This document shows, in pieces, positions 6,748 through 14,019 of a stretch of 16,104 nucleotides of DNA. The stretch's first letter is position 1; each line of letters begins with the position of its first letter. Source of the DNA: JAGOUU01 sp964387745 (lineage in GTDB: Bacteria; Pseudomonadota; Gammaproteobacteria; JAGOUU01). Below the pieces are notes generated by a model. That model searched no databases. It was not told the DNA's origin and worked only from the letters and a program-made list of their open reading frames with translations. The position numbers and the translations under genes were made by a program. The stretch spans positions 1-16,104 of the forward strand of contig CAYLXL010000044.1 in the NCBI GenBank assembly GCA_964387745.1, read 5' to 3'.

Positions 6748-8217
6748 CTAATTAAAATAAGACTCCCCTACCACAAACTGATCCATAAAATCACACACTG
6801 GCATGTTTAATAAACTATCCTTATCTGCAAACATATTCAAGATATCTTTAGCCTGGCGCTTTGGATAATAACGATTTACACTGTTGAAGAATTTTTGATC
6901 TAACAGTGGCAATCCTTCCGCACGTCTATTTTTATGCCCCAAAGGATACTCAATAGTAACTTTATCTGTTTTGCTTCCGTCTTTGAAACAAACTGTAACA
7001 CTATTAGCTATTGATCTCTTATTAGGATCATAATAATCTTGTGTAAATTGCGTATCTTCCTGAACGATCATACACTCTCTAAGATGATCAATTCTTGGAT
7101 CTTGAGCAATACTATTTTCATAATGTGCTGCAGTTAATTCACCGTGTATTAACCCTATAGCCACAATATATTGTAAACAATGGTCACGATCAGCTGGATT
7201 ATATAGCGGCCCTGTTTTACTTATAATCCTTACTGCAGGCTCTTGCGTAGAAATAATAATTTGTGAAATATCTTGTAATCTATCTTTTACTAATGGGTGT
7301 AATTTAAGTGCGGCTTCACATGCAGTTTGAGCATGAAACTCTGCTGGGTACGATATCTTGAATAAAACATTTTCCATTACATAGCTTTCAAATTTAAAGC
7401 CAGCCGGAAATACAAATTTATTTTGTTTAAAATTAACATCATAAAACCCCCAGTTTTTAGCGGTTAGTGCAGATGGATAGCCTCCCTCGCCCTTCATGGT
7501 TAACATAGCAAGTTTTACTGCACGTGATGTGGCATCGCCAGCCGCCCAAGATTTTCTTGAACCTGTATTAGGTGCATGTCGATATGTACGTAAACTTTGA
7601 CCATCTACCCATACCTGTGAAACCGCTGAGATGATATCTTCTAACTCACCACCAAAAAGCTTGGTGCTAACAGCTGTAGACGCTAATTTAACAAGAACAA
7701 CGTGATCTAAACCAACTTTATTGAAACTGTTTTCTAAAGCCATGCCCCCCTGAATTTCATGAGCCTTAATCATATAAGTTAGGACATCTTTAATAGTGTA
7801 AGTCCCTTTATTTTTTTGAGACTGTTTGCGCGATAAATAATCAGTGACAGCTAAAATAGCACCTAAATTATCTGATGGATGGCCCCACTCTTTTGCCAAC
7901 CACGTATCATTGTAATCAAGCCATCTAATTAGAACCCCATTATCATAGGCAGCTTTGATAGGATCTAGAACAAATGGTGTACCCAGTACTCTTGCGCCAT
8001 TCGGAACAATCGTTCCCGGCACATAAGCACCAAGATGTTTAACACATTCTGGGTAATATAACGCCTCTAATGCACAAGCAATAGAGTCTTTGAGACAATA
8101 ATATGCTGTGTCATAAGCAGTTTGACTTGAAATCTCATAATTATATACATATTCAGCTATATCAATTATTTCTTGATCAAAGTTTTTTCTAAGATTACTA
8201 TCAGCATAATTTGCCAT
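6748..8217 (-). CDS. prpD: 2-methylcitrate dehydratase
   Basis: MmgE/PrpD family enzyme that dehydrates 2-methylcitrate to 2-methyl-cis-aconitate in the methylcitrate cycle; cytoplasmic. The 489-aa length is close to E. coli PrpD (483). The N-terminal helical domain contains LKDSIACALEAL (42-53) and GARVLGT (74-80), then IRWLDYNDTWLAKEWGHPSDNLGA (about 97-120), the conserved active-site region. TGSRKSWAAGDATSRAVKLA (about 218-237) and ISYPAEFHAQTACEAA (289-304) follow, as in PrpD proteins. AGGAG 4 nt before the ATG supports the start. It lies 57 nt after the DUF418 gene and is probably read with it, separated from prpB and prpC by two unrelated genes. No acnD or prpF is seen, so rehydration may rely on an aconitase encoded elsewhere. 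Confidence 0.95.
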   Translation of the reverse strand: MANYADSNLRKNFDQEIIDIAEYVYNYEISSQTAYDTAYYCLKDSIACALEALYYPECVKHLGAYVPGTIVPNGARVLGTPFVLDPIKAAYDNGVLIRWLDYNDTWLAKEWGHPSDNLGAILAVTDYLSRKQSQKNKGTYTIKDVLTYMIKAHEIQGGMALENSFNKVGLDHVVLVKLASTAVSTKLFGGELEDIISAVSQVWVDGQSLRTYRHAPNTGSRKSWAAGDATSRAVKLAMLTMKGEGGYPSALTAKNWGFYDVNFKQNKFVFPAGFKFESYVMENVLFKISYPAEFHAQTACEAALKLHPLVKDRLQDISQIIISTQEPAVRIISKTGPLYNPADRDHCLQYIVAIGLIHGELTAAHYENSIAQDPRIDHLRECMIVQEDTQFTQDYYDPNKRSIANSVTVCFKDGSKTDKVTIEYPLGHKNRRAEGLPLLDQKFFNSVNRYYPKRQAKDILNMFADKDSLLNMPVCDFMDQFVVGESYFN

Positions 8218-8274
8218 ATAACTCCTGTATACAGATGGGACTACTGTAAAATATTTAGATATGTAAAGACCGTA

Positions 8275-9585
8275 TCAAATACTATTTAAGATACGAGGCA
8301 TTGTCAAGTAACGCCATAATTTTTCAATAGGTCCTTGTTTGAATTTCTTTAACCAAAACGGACTTACTGTATAACAAAAATAATAATATACTAGAGTTAA
8401 CATAATACAGTCAGTCACTCCAATTTTGCCGTACAAACCAAAACCATATCTAAATAACACTAATGACATAACTACGCTATGTAACAAATACCAAGTTAGC
8501 GTCATTCTACCGACTAAACTGAATTTTTCTAAATAATAACCTCGATTAAATTTATTTAAGAACTTATATATATAAGCCAAAGTTGCTATACAAAAAATAA
8601 TATTATTAATTAAAATAAATATATTAAACACATGAATCCAACTAAAAACACTGATCTCATAAAAATTTACAGTCTCCGCTAGCATGTAAATAACTCCGGA
8701 TACCGATATTATTTTTATATAAATACCGTCAGGATAATTAATTATTTTGTTATTTAGTATTTGAAGATTAGCTACTTGAATACCTAGTAGCATCAAGATT
8801 ATTACTTCAATAAAGTAATTGACACTGTCGATGCCAATAGCCAAATCTACAGGCTTGTAAAGCCCTGCAAAAAATGAGTTTAGATAACTATAAATATTGA
8901 GATATAAAATTCTAGTTACACTACCTTCTTGATAGAGCTTGATAAATATACTGTTATTAGAATGAGTATTCAGCATCTTTTGATTAGACTGAATAGCTAC
9001 AATGTCTTGCTTAGGTGCTTTTGATAAAACCTCTACATAATAATCCTCAAAGTCACCATGATATTGATCAGCATTGACTAAATAATAAACATATCCATTC
9101 ATGATTACTGATATAATTACTAAAATAATATTAAACTTAAACAACCTGGCATAATTACTTTTAAATACATATTGCATCAGAAACGCCACTAAAGATCCTA
9201 ATAGCGCATAAGTTAACAATACATCCCCCCAATAAAAGAAAGCCAAATGTAGTGTACCTATAATACCCAGCACAAACATTCTTTTGAGATAAATCTTAAA
9301 TACTTTTTGCGATGGTAATGTCTGTAATAGTTTGTTAAGCAATAATTGATTACTTAAGCCGAAGAGAAAAACAAAGACTGGGTAAGATTTTTCAAGTAAC
9401 AAAAAAGAAACAATGCCTGACAGAATATGATCAAGCTCACTAAACTTGAATGCAAAGTCAATGCCATCCAGAAAATAAGGGCCGTTTATAGTCACCGCAT
9501 TGACCAACATAACACCTAATAAAGTCAGTCCACGAAGTATATCTATAAAAAGTATGCGATTTGATTTCTCGTTCACAGAAGTCAT
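8275..9585 (-). CDS. DUF418 (YeiB-like) multipass membrane protein
   Basis: An inner-membrane protein of the DUF418 group, whose biochemical role is not established. The 436-aa product opens with RILFIDILRGLTLLGVMLVN (10-29), the family's N-terminal signature. The FLFGLSNQLLL block (about 73-83) follows, then a row of hydrophobic helices. The C-terminal DUF418 domain includes GRMTLTWYLLHSVVMS (about 358-373), YGFGLYGKIG and FWLKKFKQGPIEKLWRYLT near the end. A long polar loop at about 165-215 is probably outside. No clear Shine-Dalgarno precedes the ATG, but the start fits where the family signature should sit. It lies between an unknown membrane protein and prpD, all on one strand, with 75 and 57 nt gaps. 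A role in propionate use is not supported by sequence. Confidence 0.85.
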   Translation of the reverse strand: MTSVNEKSNRILFIDILRGLTLLGVMLVNAVTINGPYFLDGIDFAFKFSELDHILSGIVSFLLLEKSYPVFVFLFGLSNQLLLNKLLQTLPSQKVFKIYLKRMFVLGIIGTLHLAFFYWGDVLLTYALLGSLVAFLMQYVFKSNYARLFKFNIILVIISVIMNGYVYYLVNADQYHGDFEDYYVEVLSKAPKQDIVAIQSNQKMLNTHSNNSIFIKLYQEGSVTRILYLNIYSYLNSFFAGLYKPVDLAIGIDSVNYFIEVIILMLLGIQVANLQILNNKIINYPDGIYIKIISVSGVIYMLAETVNFYEISVFSWIHVFNIFILINNIIFCIATLAYIYKFLNKFNRGYYLEKFSLVGRMTLTWYLLHSVVMSLVLFRYGFGLYGKIGVTDCIMLTLVYYYFCYTVSPFWLKKFKQGPIEKLWRYLTMPRILNSI

Positions 9586-9610
9586 AAGAATAGTTTCAAA
9601 TATAGTGATT

Positions 9611-9616
9611 ATTATA
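9611..9616 (-). promoter_or_regulatory. Candidate -10 for the DUF418 gene
   Basis: A perfect TATAAT on the minus strand lies 26 nt before the ATG in the 75-bp gap. No good -35 accompanies it, only a T-run, and AT-rich gaps yield such hexamers easily. It would allow DUF418-prpD to be read independently of the upstream gene. Confidence 0.3.
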
Positions 9617-9660
9617 TTTATAACTATCTACAAAAAAATTATGAATAGCAACTAGGGTTA

Positions 9661-10311
9661 TTATTCAGATGGAGTTGCAGTTCGAACTGGGCCAGATCCT
9701 ACTGTAGGTTGTTGAGGTGACTGCTGATCGACACTAGGATTATTCTTATACTGATAGTATTTATATGCTAACATAGCAATACTTGAAACCACTCCCATGC
9801 ACATAAACGGGTGTCCTTTGGCCAAACTAAAGATCATAGCCCCTTTAGCCACAGCAACAGCTGCAATCGCGCCAGGGCCTATCAAGAATATTGCCCCTCC
9901 TATAACTGCGCTAACCAAAATTGTACTGCCTATAACATAAACAGCAATTTTTAGCTTACTTTTTTTCGTAGTTGACTCAACTTTTGCTTTATATATTCCA
10001 TCTTTGAGAATTAACTTAATCTCTAGATTGCCTTTTATAATATAAATTTCTTTCTTTGATTCATTTGCAGGCGCACTAAAAGCCGCCACATCCTCTGGCT
10101 TAAGCGCAAATTTATCACCAGGGCGTAAATATTTAAAAAGATCTTCTATATTGTATTTTCTTATCCTAACAATAGAATCAGCATGAACTATAAAAAGGCT
10201 ACGTTTATATATAGCGCTTGTATAAATCACAGAATCTTCATCTGTAGCTTTTTCAAGAGCATATTTTGCGAAATCTGATTCTTCAGGTTGTCTAGGCTCG
10301 TTAAATCTCAT
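9661..10311 (-). CDS. Unknown protein with a C-terminal membrane hairpin
   Basis: I do not recognise this 216-aa protein. Residues 1-118 are soluble and charged, with no signal peptide, and include a small beta-looking stretch (IYTSAIYKRSLFIVHADSIV, 29-48). Two hydrophobic segments follow. The first is long and rich in Gly and Ala (about 121-163, containing IGGAIFLIGPGAIAAVAVAK). The second, at about 169-186, follows a short AKGHPFM linker. The tail (187-216) is Gln/Pro/Thr/Ser-rich and ends in a polar ATPSE. GGTGG lies 7 nt before the ATG, supporting the start. The promoter region carries three CTTAA repeats at 11-bp spacing, like the PmrA boxes that control type IVB effector genes in Legionellales. 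A membrane-targeted effector is a reasonable guess, but a housekeeping membrane protein is equally possible. Confidence 0.8.
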   Translation of the reverse strand: MRFNEPRQPEESDFAKYALEKATDEDSVIYTSAIYKRSLFIVHADSIVRIRKYNIEDLFKYLRPGDKFALKPEDVAAFSAPANESKKEIYIIKGNLEIKLILKDGIYKAKVESTTKKSKLKIAVYVIGSTILVSAVIGGAIFLIGPGAIAAVAVAKGAMIFSLAKGHPFMCMGVVSSIAMLAYKYYQYKNNPSVDQQSPQQPTVGSGPVRTATPSE

Positions 10312-10361
10312 AGGATTACCACCTAACTACATTATTGATAGCCTATAATAACGCATTTTTA

Positions 10362-10389
10362 CTTAAGTTTTGCTTAAGATCGGCTTAAA
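10362..10389. promoter_or_regulatory. Triple CTTAA repeat resembling a PmrA box
   Basis: CTTAAG (10362-10367), CTTAAG (10373-10378) and CTTAAA (10384-10389) recur at exactly 11-bp steps. This fits the enterobacterial PmrA pattern YTTAAK-N5-YTTAAK on the minus strand for all three. On the plus strand the first pair fits the Coxiella-type cTTAA-N2-TT-N2-cTTAA as I recall it. Because CTTAAG is its own complement, direction is ambiguous. Leftward it would drive the 216-aa protein (possible -10s TATTAT or TATAGG). Rightward a TATAAT lies at 10406-10411, 16 bp past the last repeat. Confidence 0.5.
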
Positions 10390-10420
10390 TAGTTAACCTA
10401 TTGTTTATAATATAGAAATA

Positions 10421-10434
10421 GCCGCGCGGGCGGC
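10421..10434 (-). terminator. Probable terminator after prpC
   Basis: A GC-only hairpin, GCCGC-4-GCGGC, stands out in AT-rich DNA 20 bp after the prpC stop. On the minus strand it is followed by a T-rich but interrupted run (TATTTCTATATT). It would separate prpBC transcription from the downstream genes. Confidence 0.5.
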
Positions 10435-10453
10435 CTGATTAATTATAAATATT

Positions 10454-11584
10454 TTAACGATGGTGAATCTCAGCAAATTTCAAAGACTCAGGGCCTATGT
10501 AATCTGCCATCGGTCTAATCAATCGGTTATCAGCCCTTTGTTCTATAATATGGGCAGCCCAACCAGAGGTCCTAGCAATAACAAACAACGGCGTAAACAT
10601 GCCTGTTGGTATGCCGCAATAGTGGTAAGTTGAAGCACAATAAAAATCCAAATTAGGGAATAATTTTTTCTCATCCCACATCAATTTTTCCACAGTCTCA
10701 GAAACCTCATAAAGAATTTTCTTGCCACTAGTTTCAGACAGTTTTTTTGACCATTGTTTAATGATATCTGAACGTGGATCACATTTTGAATATACTCTGT
10801 GACCAAAACCCATAATCTTATACTTAGAGGCTAATTTTTTTAATATATCTTCTTTGGCTTGTGCAGTACTTGTGTATTGCTCTATAAGTTCCATAGCTGC
10901 TTCATTAGCGCCACCGTGTAAATTACCACGCAGTGTACCTATGCCAGCAGTGATAGCAGAATAAAAGTCCGACATTGTTGACGCACAAACACGTGCAGCA
11001 AAAGTAGATGCATTGAATTCATGTTCGGCATAAAGAATCAACGAAGCATCAACCGCCCTAACCCAGGTTTCATCAGGTTTCTTTTGATGCAATAGCTCTA
11101 AAAAATGACCAGCAATACTAGGTTGATTTGTCATTGTATCAATAGCTTTATTATACTTAGAAAAATGATACCAATATAATAATGCCCCAGAATAAACTGC
11201 CATTAATCGATTAGCAATTTCTACTTGATCGCGCTTATCAGACTCAGGTTCTATATTGCCTAAATAAGAACATGTAGTTCTTAAAACATCCATCGGATGA
11301 CTATCAGCTGGTATTAATTCTAAGACTTTTTTTAATTTTTCAGGAACTTGACGATAAGAGTGTAATTTTGTTTTATAAGAATCAAGTTCTGCACTTGTAG
11401 GTAATTTATTATAAACCAACAAATAAGCAACCTCTTCAAAACAAGCTTTTTCTGCTAAATCTTCGATACTATAACCTCTGTAGGTTAACCCGACGCCTTC
11501 TTTACCAACGGTGCTAATTGCAGTTTTGCCAGCAGTGATACCTGCTAAGCCGGCTTGATTGATTGGTTTAATTGCTTGGCTCAT
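10454..11584 (-). CDS. prpC: 2-methylcitrate synthase
   Basis: Citrate-synthase-family enzyme joining propionyl-CoA and oxaloacetate into 2-methylcitrate; cytoplasmic. The 376-aa length matches short PrpC-type enzymes rather than the longer hexameric GltA. The opening GLAGITAGKTAISTVGKEG (12-30) and LTYRGYSIEDLAE (33-45) are PrpC-like. The catalytic triad is visible: His223 in LHGGANEAAM, His262 in GFGHRVYSKCDPR and Asp313 in PNLDFY. The substrate-binding GWAAHIIEQR (341-350) and NRLIRP (353-358) are present. The start has GAGA about 6 nt upstream. It follows prpB by 19 nt, so the two form an operon, and a hairpin terminator follows. It could have some citrate synthase activity, but pairing with prpB settles the main role. 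Confidence 0.96.
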   Translation of the reverse strand: MSQAIKPINQAGLAGITAGKTAISTVGKEGVGLTYRGYSIEDLAEKACFEEVAYLLVYNKLPTSAELDSYKTKLHSYRQVPEKLKKVLELIPADSHPMDVLRTTCSYLGNIEPESDKRDQVEIANRLMAVYSGALLYWYHFSKYNKAIDTMTNQPSIAGHFLELLHQKKPDETWVRAVDASLILYAEHEFNASTFAARVCASTMSDFYSAITAGIGTLRGNLHGGANEAAMELIEQYTSTAQAKEDILKKLASKYKIMGFGHRVYSKCDPRSDIIKQWSKKLSETSGKKILYEVSETVEKLMWDEKKLFPNLDFYCASTYHYCGIPTGMFTPLFVIARTSGWAAHIIEQRADNRLIRPMADYIGPESLKFAEIHHR

Positions 11585-11603
11585 AATATTCTCGATTTGA
11601 ATT

Positions 11604-12494
11604 TTATTTATTTTGTACAGTCAAAAAATCTTCTAGTTGTTGTTCATAATTATAATAATTAAGAACTTTGTATAGCTCTTCGCGCGTTTGCATCATATCT
11701 ATACATGGCTTTTGTGTTTTCTTTTCTCTAATAGTTTTATAGACCATTGTGGCTGCTTTACTCATCGCACGAAAAGCGCTCAAAGGATATAAAATTAACT
11801 TTATATCTGCGCTAGCTAATTCTTCTACTGTAAATAACGGAGTTTTACCAAACTCTGTAATATTAGCAAGCACCGGTACATTAATATGCTTAGTAACTGT
11901 TTTATAATCTTCTAAGCTATATAAAGCCTCTGCAAAGATCATATCAGCGCCAGCTTTTATATATTCTTGCATTCTGGTGATAGCCTTATCTAAACCCTCA
12001 ACCGCTACACTATCGGTTCTTGCCATGATAACGAAATCTGGATCTGTTTTACTGGCAAAAGCTACTTTAATTTTAGCGACCATATCCTGAGTACTAATAA
12101 CTTTCTTATTATCGCGATGGCCACAGCGCTTGGCAGTTATCTGATCTTCCAGATGGATAGCAGCTGCACCAGCTTTTTCTAGTTCTTTGACAGTACGCTC
12201 AACATTTAAGATATCACCAAAACCAGTATCTGCATCTACTAATATAGGCAGCTTGGTAACACTAGCGATTCTTCTGACCTCCTCACTAACCTCGGTTAAC
12301 GTAGTCATTCCCAAATCGGGCATACCGTATTGGGCGTTAGCAATACCAGCTCCTGATAAATAAATGGCATTAAAACCCGCCTGCTCAGCTAATAGAGCCG
12401 AATAGGCATTAATAGTACCTACGACCTGTAAGGGGCATTCATTCTTCAAAGCTGTTTTAAAACGGAAACCTGCACTACTTTGCGCTTGGGTCAT
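11604..12494 (-). CDS. prpB: 2-methylisocitrate lyase
   Basis: Isocitrate lyase/PEP mutase superfamily enzyme that splits 2-methylisocitrate into pyruvate and succinate, the last step of the methylcitrate cycle. The 296-aa length equals that of E. coli PrpB. The TIM-barrel motifs are present: GTINAYSALLAEQAGF (26-41), YLSGAGIANAQYGMPDLG (45-62) and the metal-binding VDADTGFG (Asp87, Asp89). LEDQ (115-118) precedes the lyase signature KRCGH (122-126) with catalytic Cys124, and MARTDS (157-162) and FAEA (187-190) follow. No strong Shine-Dalgarno precedes the ATG, but the N-terminus aligns with known PrpB. It is the first gene of the minus-strand block and shares a 253-bp divergent gap with the L,D-transpeptidase gene. 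No prpR is adjacent, so regulation is not evident. Confidence 0.97.
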   Translation of the reverse strand: MTQAQSSAGFRFKTALKNECPLQVVGTINAYSALLAEQAGFNAIYLSGAGIANAQYGMPDLGMTTLTEVSEEVRRIASVTKLPILVDADTGFGDILNVERTVKELEKAGAAAIHLEDQITAKRCGHRDNKKVISTQDMVAKIKVAFASKTDPDFVIMARTDSVAVEGLDKAITRMQEYIKAGADMIFAEALYSLEDYKTVTKHINVPVLANITEFGKTPLFTVEELASADIKLILYPLSAFRAMSKAATMVYKTIREKKTQKPCIDMMQTREELYKVLNYYNYEQQLEDFLTVQNK

Positions 12495-12542
12495 AAATTT
12501 ACTTACTTATAAATTCTTAAATTGATCCGTATCGTAGCAAAT

Positions 12543-12548
12543 ATTATA
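12543..12548 (-). promoter_or_regulatory. Candidate -10 of the prpBC promoter
   Basis: A perfect TATAAT on the minus strand lies 48 nt before the prpB ATG, giving a leader of about 40 nt. No good -35 is found at 16-18 bp, which would fit a promoter that needs an activator. Confidence 0.4.
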
Positions 12549-12628
12549 TACCTAAACAATACATCTAATGCTTACGTTAACAATAGCAAAAAACTTACAA
12601 AACAGGATTGTTATTAGTTTGATAACTA

Positions 12629-12657
12629 TTGACAGTAGTTATTGCCATGGCTAGTAT
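12629..12657 (+). promoter_or_regulatory. Sigma70-type promoter of the L,D-transpeptidase gene
   Basis: A perfect -35 TTGACA (12629-12634), a 17-bp spacer and TAGTAT as -10 (12652-12657) form the best promoter in the window. The start point should be near 12664, leaving an AT-rich leader of about 84 nt. Confidence 0.75.
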
Positions 12658-12747
12658 TTAACTAACAAAACAAAATAAGAAAATTAACTTACATAATAAT
12701 TTAAAATAATAATAACAATAATAAAAATAATAATTGGTGGCATTAAT

Positions 12748-13680
12748 ATGATTTATCTGTCAAAAAACTATTCACCGCGAACACTTACTCTAACAATATT
12801 ATTAAATGCAAGTTGTTCATTTCTTGTTAATATTAATGCCAAAACATTTGATTTACCGGCACATGGTGATGTAGTTGGCTCTGTGTTTACTGTTTCGTCA
12901 GATCAATTAAAGCCTGATGATAACTTTTTAACTATCTCAGAAAGATATGGTGTTGGGTTTCATGAATTAGAAGAAGCTAACCCTGGTTACAATCCTTGGT
13001 CACCTGGTTATGGCGACCTGGTTATTCCTCACAGGTATGTTTTACCAAAAAACCGAAATGGCATTGTTATCAACCTAGCAGAATTAAGACTTTATTACTT
13101 TCCTAAGAACAGCGGAAAAGTAATAACTTATCCAGTTGGTATCGGCAAAAAGGACTGGAGTACCCCTGTGGTTAGTACAAAAGTAGTAGGCAAAGTGAAA
13201 AACCCTACCTGGACAGTACCTGATTCTATTAAAGAAGAATATAAAAACCGTGGTGAAAAAATTGCTGATTATATCCCCGCAGGTAAAGATAACCCTTTAG
13301 GCAAATATGCTATTAGATTGGCTGAACCTGGTTATTTATTGCACGGTTCTAACGTCGAAGTTGGCGTGGGTTTACGAGTAAGCCATGGCTGTATCAGATT
13401 ATTTAATCCAGATATCGAAAACTTATTTAATATAGTTCCGGATGGCACTCCAGTACAAATCATCAATCAACCATATAAAATAGGTTCAGATGGTAACAAG
13501 ATTTACATGGAAGCCCATAAGCCGCTATCAGAAGATGCGAGTGACTTTAAGTATGATCGTGGTTATATAAGCGAGCTTTTAGATAAGATGAATGTTGCGT
13601 ACAAAGTAAACTGGAATGCAACAGAATATGCTGCTGAAGAATTACGTGGCATTCCAGTACCGATCGGTATTGTTAGATAA
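12748..13680 (+). CDS. Secreted L,D-transpeptidase (LysM-like plus YkuD)
   Basis: Periplasmic enzyme of the ErfK/YbiS/YcfS/YnhG type, which makes 3-3 peptidoglycan cross-links or anchors proteins to peptidoglycan. A signal peptide covers residues 1-31 (hydrophobic 13-28, probable cleavage after NINA). A LysM-like segment follows at about 57-96 (FLTISERYGVGFHELEEANP). The YkuD domain (about 104-240) has LLHGS with His199 and the catalytic SHGCIRL, with His213, Cys215 and Arg217. The C-terminal extension of about 70 residues is usual for the ErfK group. GGTGG lies 8 nt before the ATG. The 310-aa length is normal. A near-consensus promoter suggests constitutive expression. Genes for a small lipoprotein and Slt follow. 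Whether it attaches a lipoprotein or forms cross-links cannot be read from sequence. Confidence 0.95.
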   Translation: MIYLSKNYSPRTLTLTILLNASCSFLVNINAKTFDLPAHGDVVGSVFTVSSDQLKPDDNFLTISERYGVGFHELEEANPGYNPWSPGYGDLVIPHRYVLPKNRNGIVINLAELRLYYFPKNSGKVITYPVGIGKKDWSTPVVSTKVVGKVKNPTWTVPDSIKEEYKNRGEKIADYIPAGKDNPLGKYAIRLAEPGYLLHGSNVEVGVGLRVSHGCIRLFNPDIENLFNIVPDGTPVQIINQPYKIGSDGNKIYMEAHKPLSEDASDFKYDRGYISELLDKMNVAYKVNWNATEYAAEELRGIPVPIGIVR

Positions 13681-13682
13681 AT

Positions 13683-13703
13683 TAATTAAATCTGATTTAA
13701 TTA
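13683..13703. terminator. AT-only inverted repeat between convergent genes
   Basis: TAATTAAAT-CTG-ATTTAATTA is a perfect 9-bp inverted repeat. It lies in the 20-bp gap between the transpeptidase gene and the convergent lipoprotein gene, and overlaps the latter's stop. With no GC pairs it would be a weak terminator. Confidence 0.3.
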
Positions 13704-13862
13704 TTTAGACCAACCTGCACAGCTACCATCTTTAGTTTCAACACAAGGAGTGTCTAATTTTCTAGGCACTTCTTCTACTAATTGTCTGTTCATGTAATTT
13801 GAGCAAGCACCTAAAGCTAAACTTGCTAAGATTAATGATACTAAACTTAGTTTTTTCTTCAT
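13701..13862 (-). CDS. Small lipoprotein (53 aa)
   Basis: A short gene not matching any family I recognise. It encodes a 53-aa prolipoprotein: MKKK, a hydrophobic core LSLVSLILASLALG, and the lipobox LGAC with Cys20 as the lipidated residue, followed by Ser. Ser at +2 does not give the Asp inner-membrane retention signal, so Lol transport to the outer membrane is expected. The mature part is about 34 residues, with Cys40 and Cys48 that could form a disulfide (PCVETKDGSC), and ends GWSK. GGAG lies 6 nt before the ATG, and a TATAAT promoter precedes it. It converges on the L,D-transpeptidase gene with a 20-bp gap. Its size recalls small peptidoglycan-associated lipoproteins. The Lys at the C-terminus is suggestive of Lpp, but there is no heptad repeat. 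Confidence 0.85.
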   Translation of the reverse strand: MKKKLSLVSLILASLALGACSNYMNRQLVEEVPRKLDTPCVETKDGSCAGWSK

Positions 13863-13907
13863 TTCATTTCTCCAATTAAATCAAATTAAAATGTATATAC
13901 AAGAAAC

Positions 13908-13937
13908 ATTATAGACATAGAGTTATAACAATCGCAA
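13908..13937 (-). promoter_or_regulatory. Promoter of the small lipoprotein gene
   Basis: On the minus strand TTGCGA (13937-13932), an 18-bp spacer and a perfect TATAAT (13913-13908) lie 45 nt before the ATG. This gives a leader of about 40 nt with a good Shine-Dalgarno. Confidence 0.6.
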
Positions 13938-13974
13938 ATTAGAACGTAAAACATCTTCTATTTTTTTAATTTAT

Positions 13975-14015
13975 ACTGATATACTAAAATAATAGTATAA
14001 TTAATCAGTTATAAT
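13975..14015 (+). promoter_or_regulatory. Candidate slt promoter with inverted repeats
   Basis: Two TATAAT hexamers (13996-14001 and 14010-14015) precede slt. The first allows a leader of about 12 nt; the second would start transcription inside the first codon. Inverted arms ACTGAT/ATCAGT (13975-13980, 14004-14009) and ATACT/AGTAT (13981-13985, 13994-13998) surround the first. No clear -35 is seen. Confidence 0.35.
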
Positions 14016-14019
14016 CAGC

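Noticed and set aside
10451..10650. Plus-strand short frame beginning ATGGTGAATCTCAGC downstream of the rightward TATAAT
   Set aside because: It is entirely antisense to the well-conserved prpC C-terminus, with no Shine-Dalgarno.
10454..11584. Main citrate synthase (gltA) instead of prpC
   Set aside because: Its length, N-terminal motifs and 19-bp spacing to prpB all point to 2-methylcitrate synthase.
12660..12747. Possible riboswitch in the transpeptidase leader
   Set aside because: The leader is nearly all A and T with simple AAT repeats and shows no stable stem.
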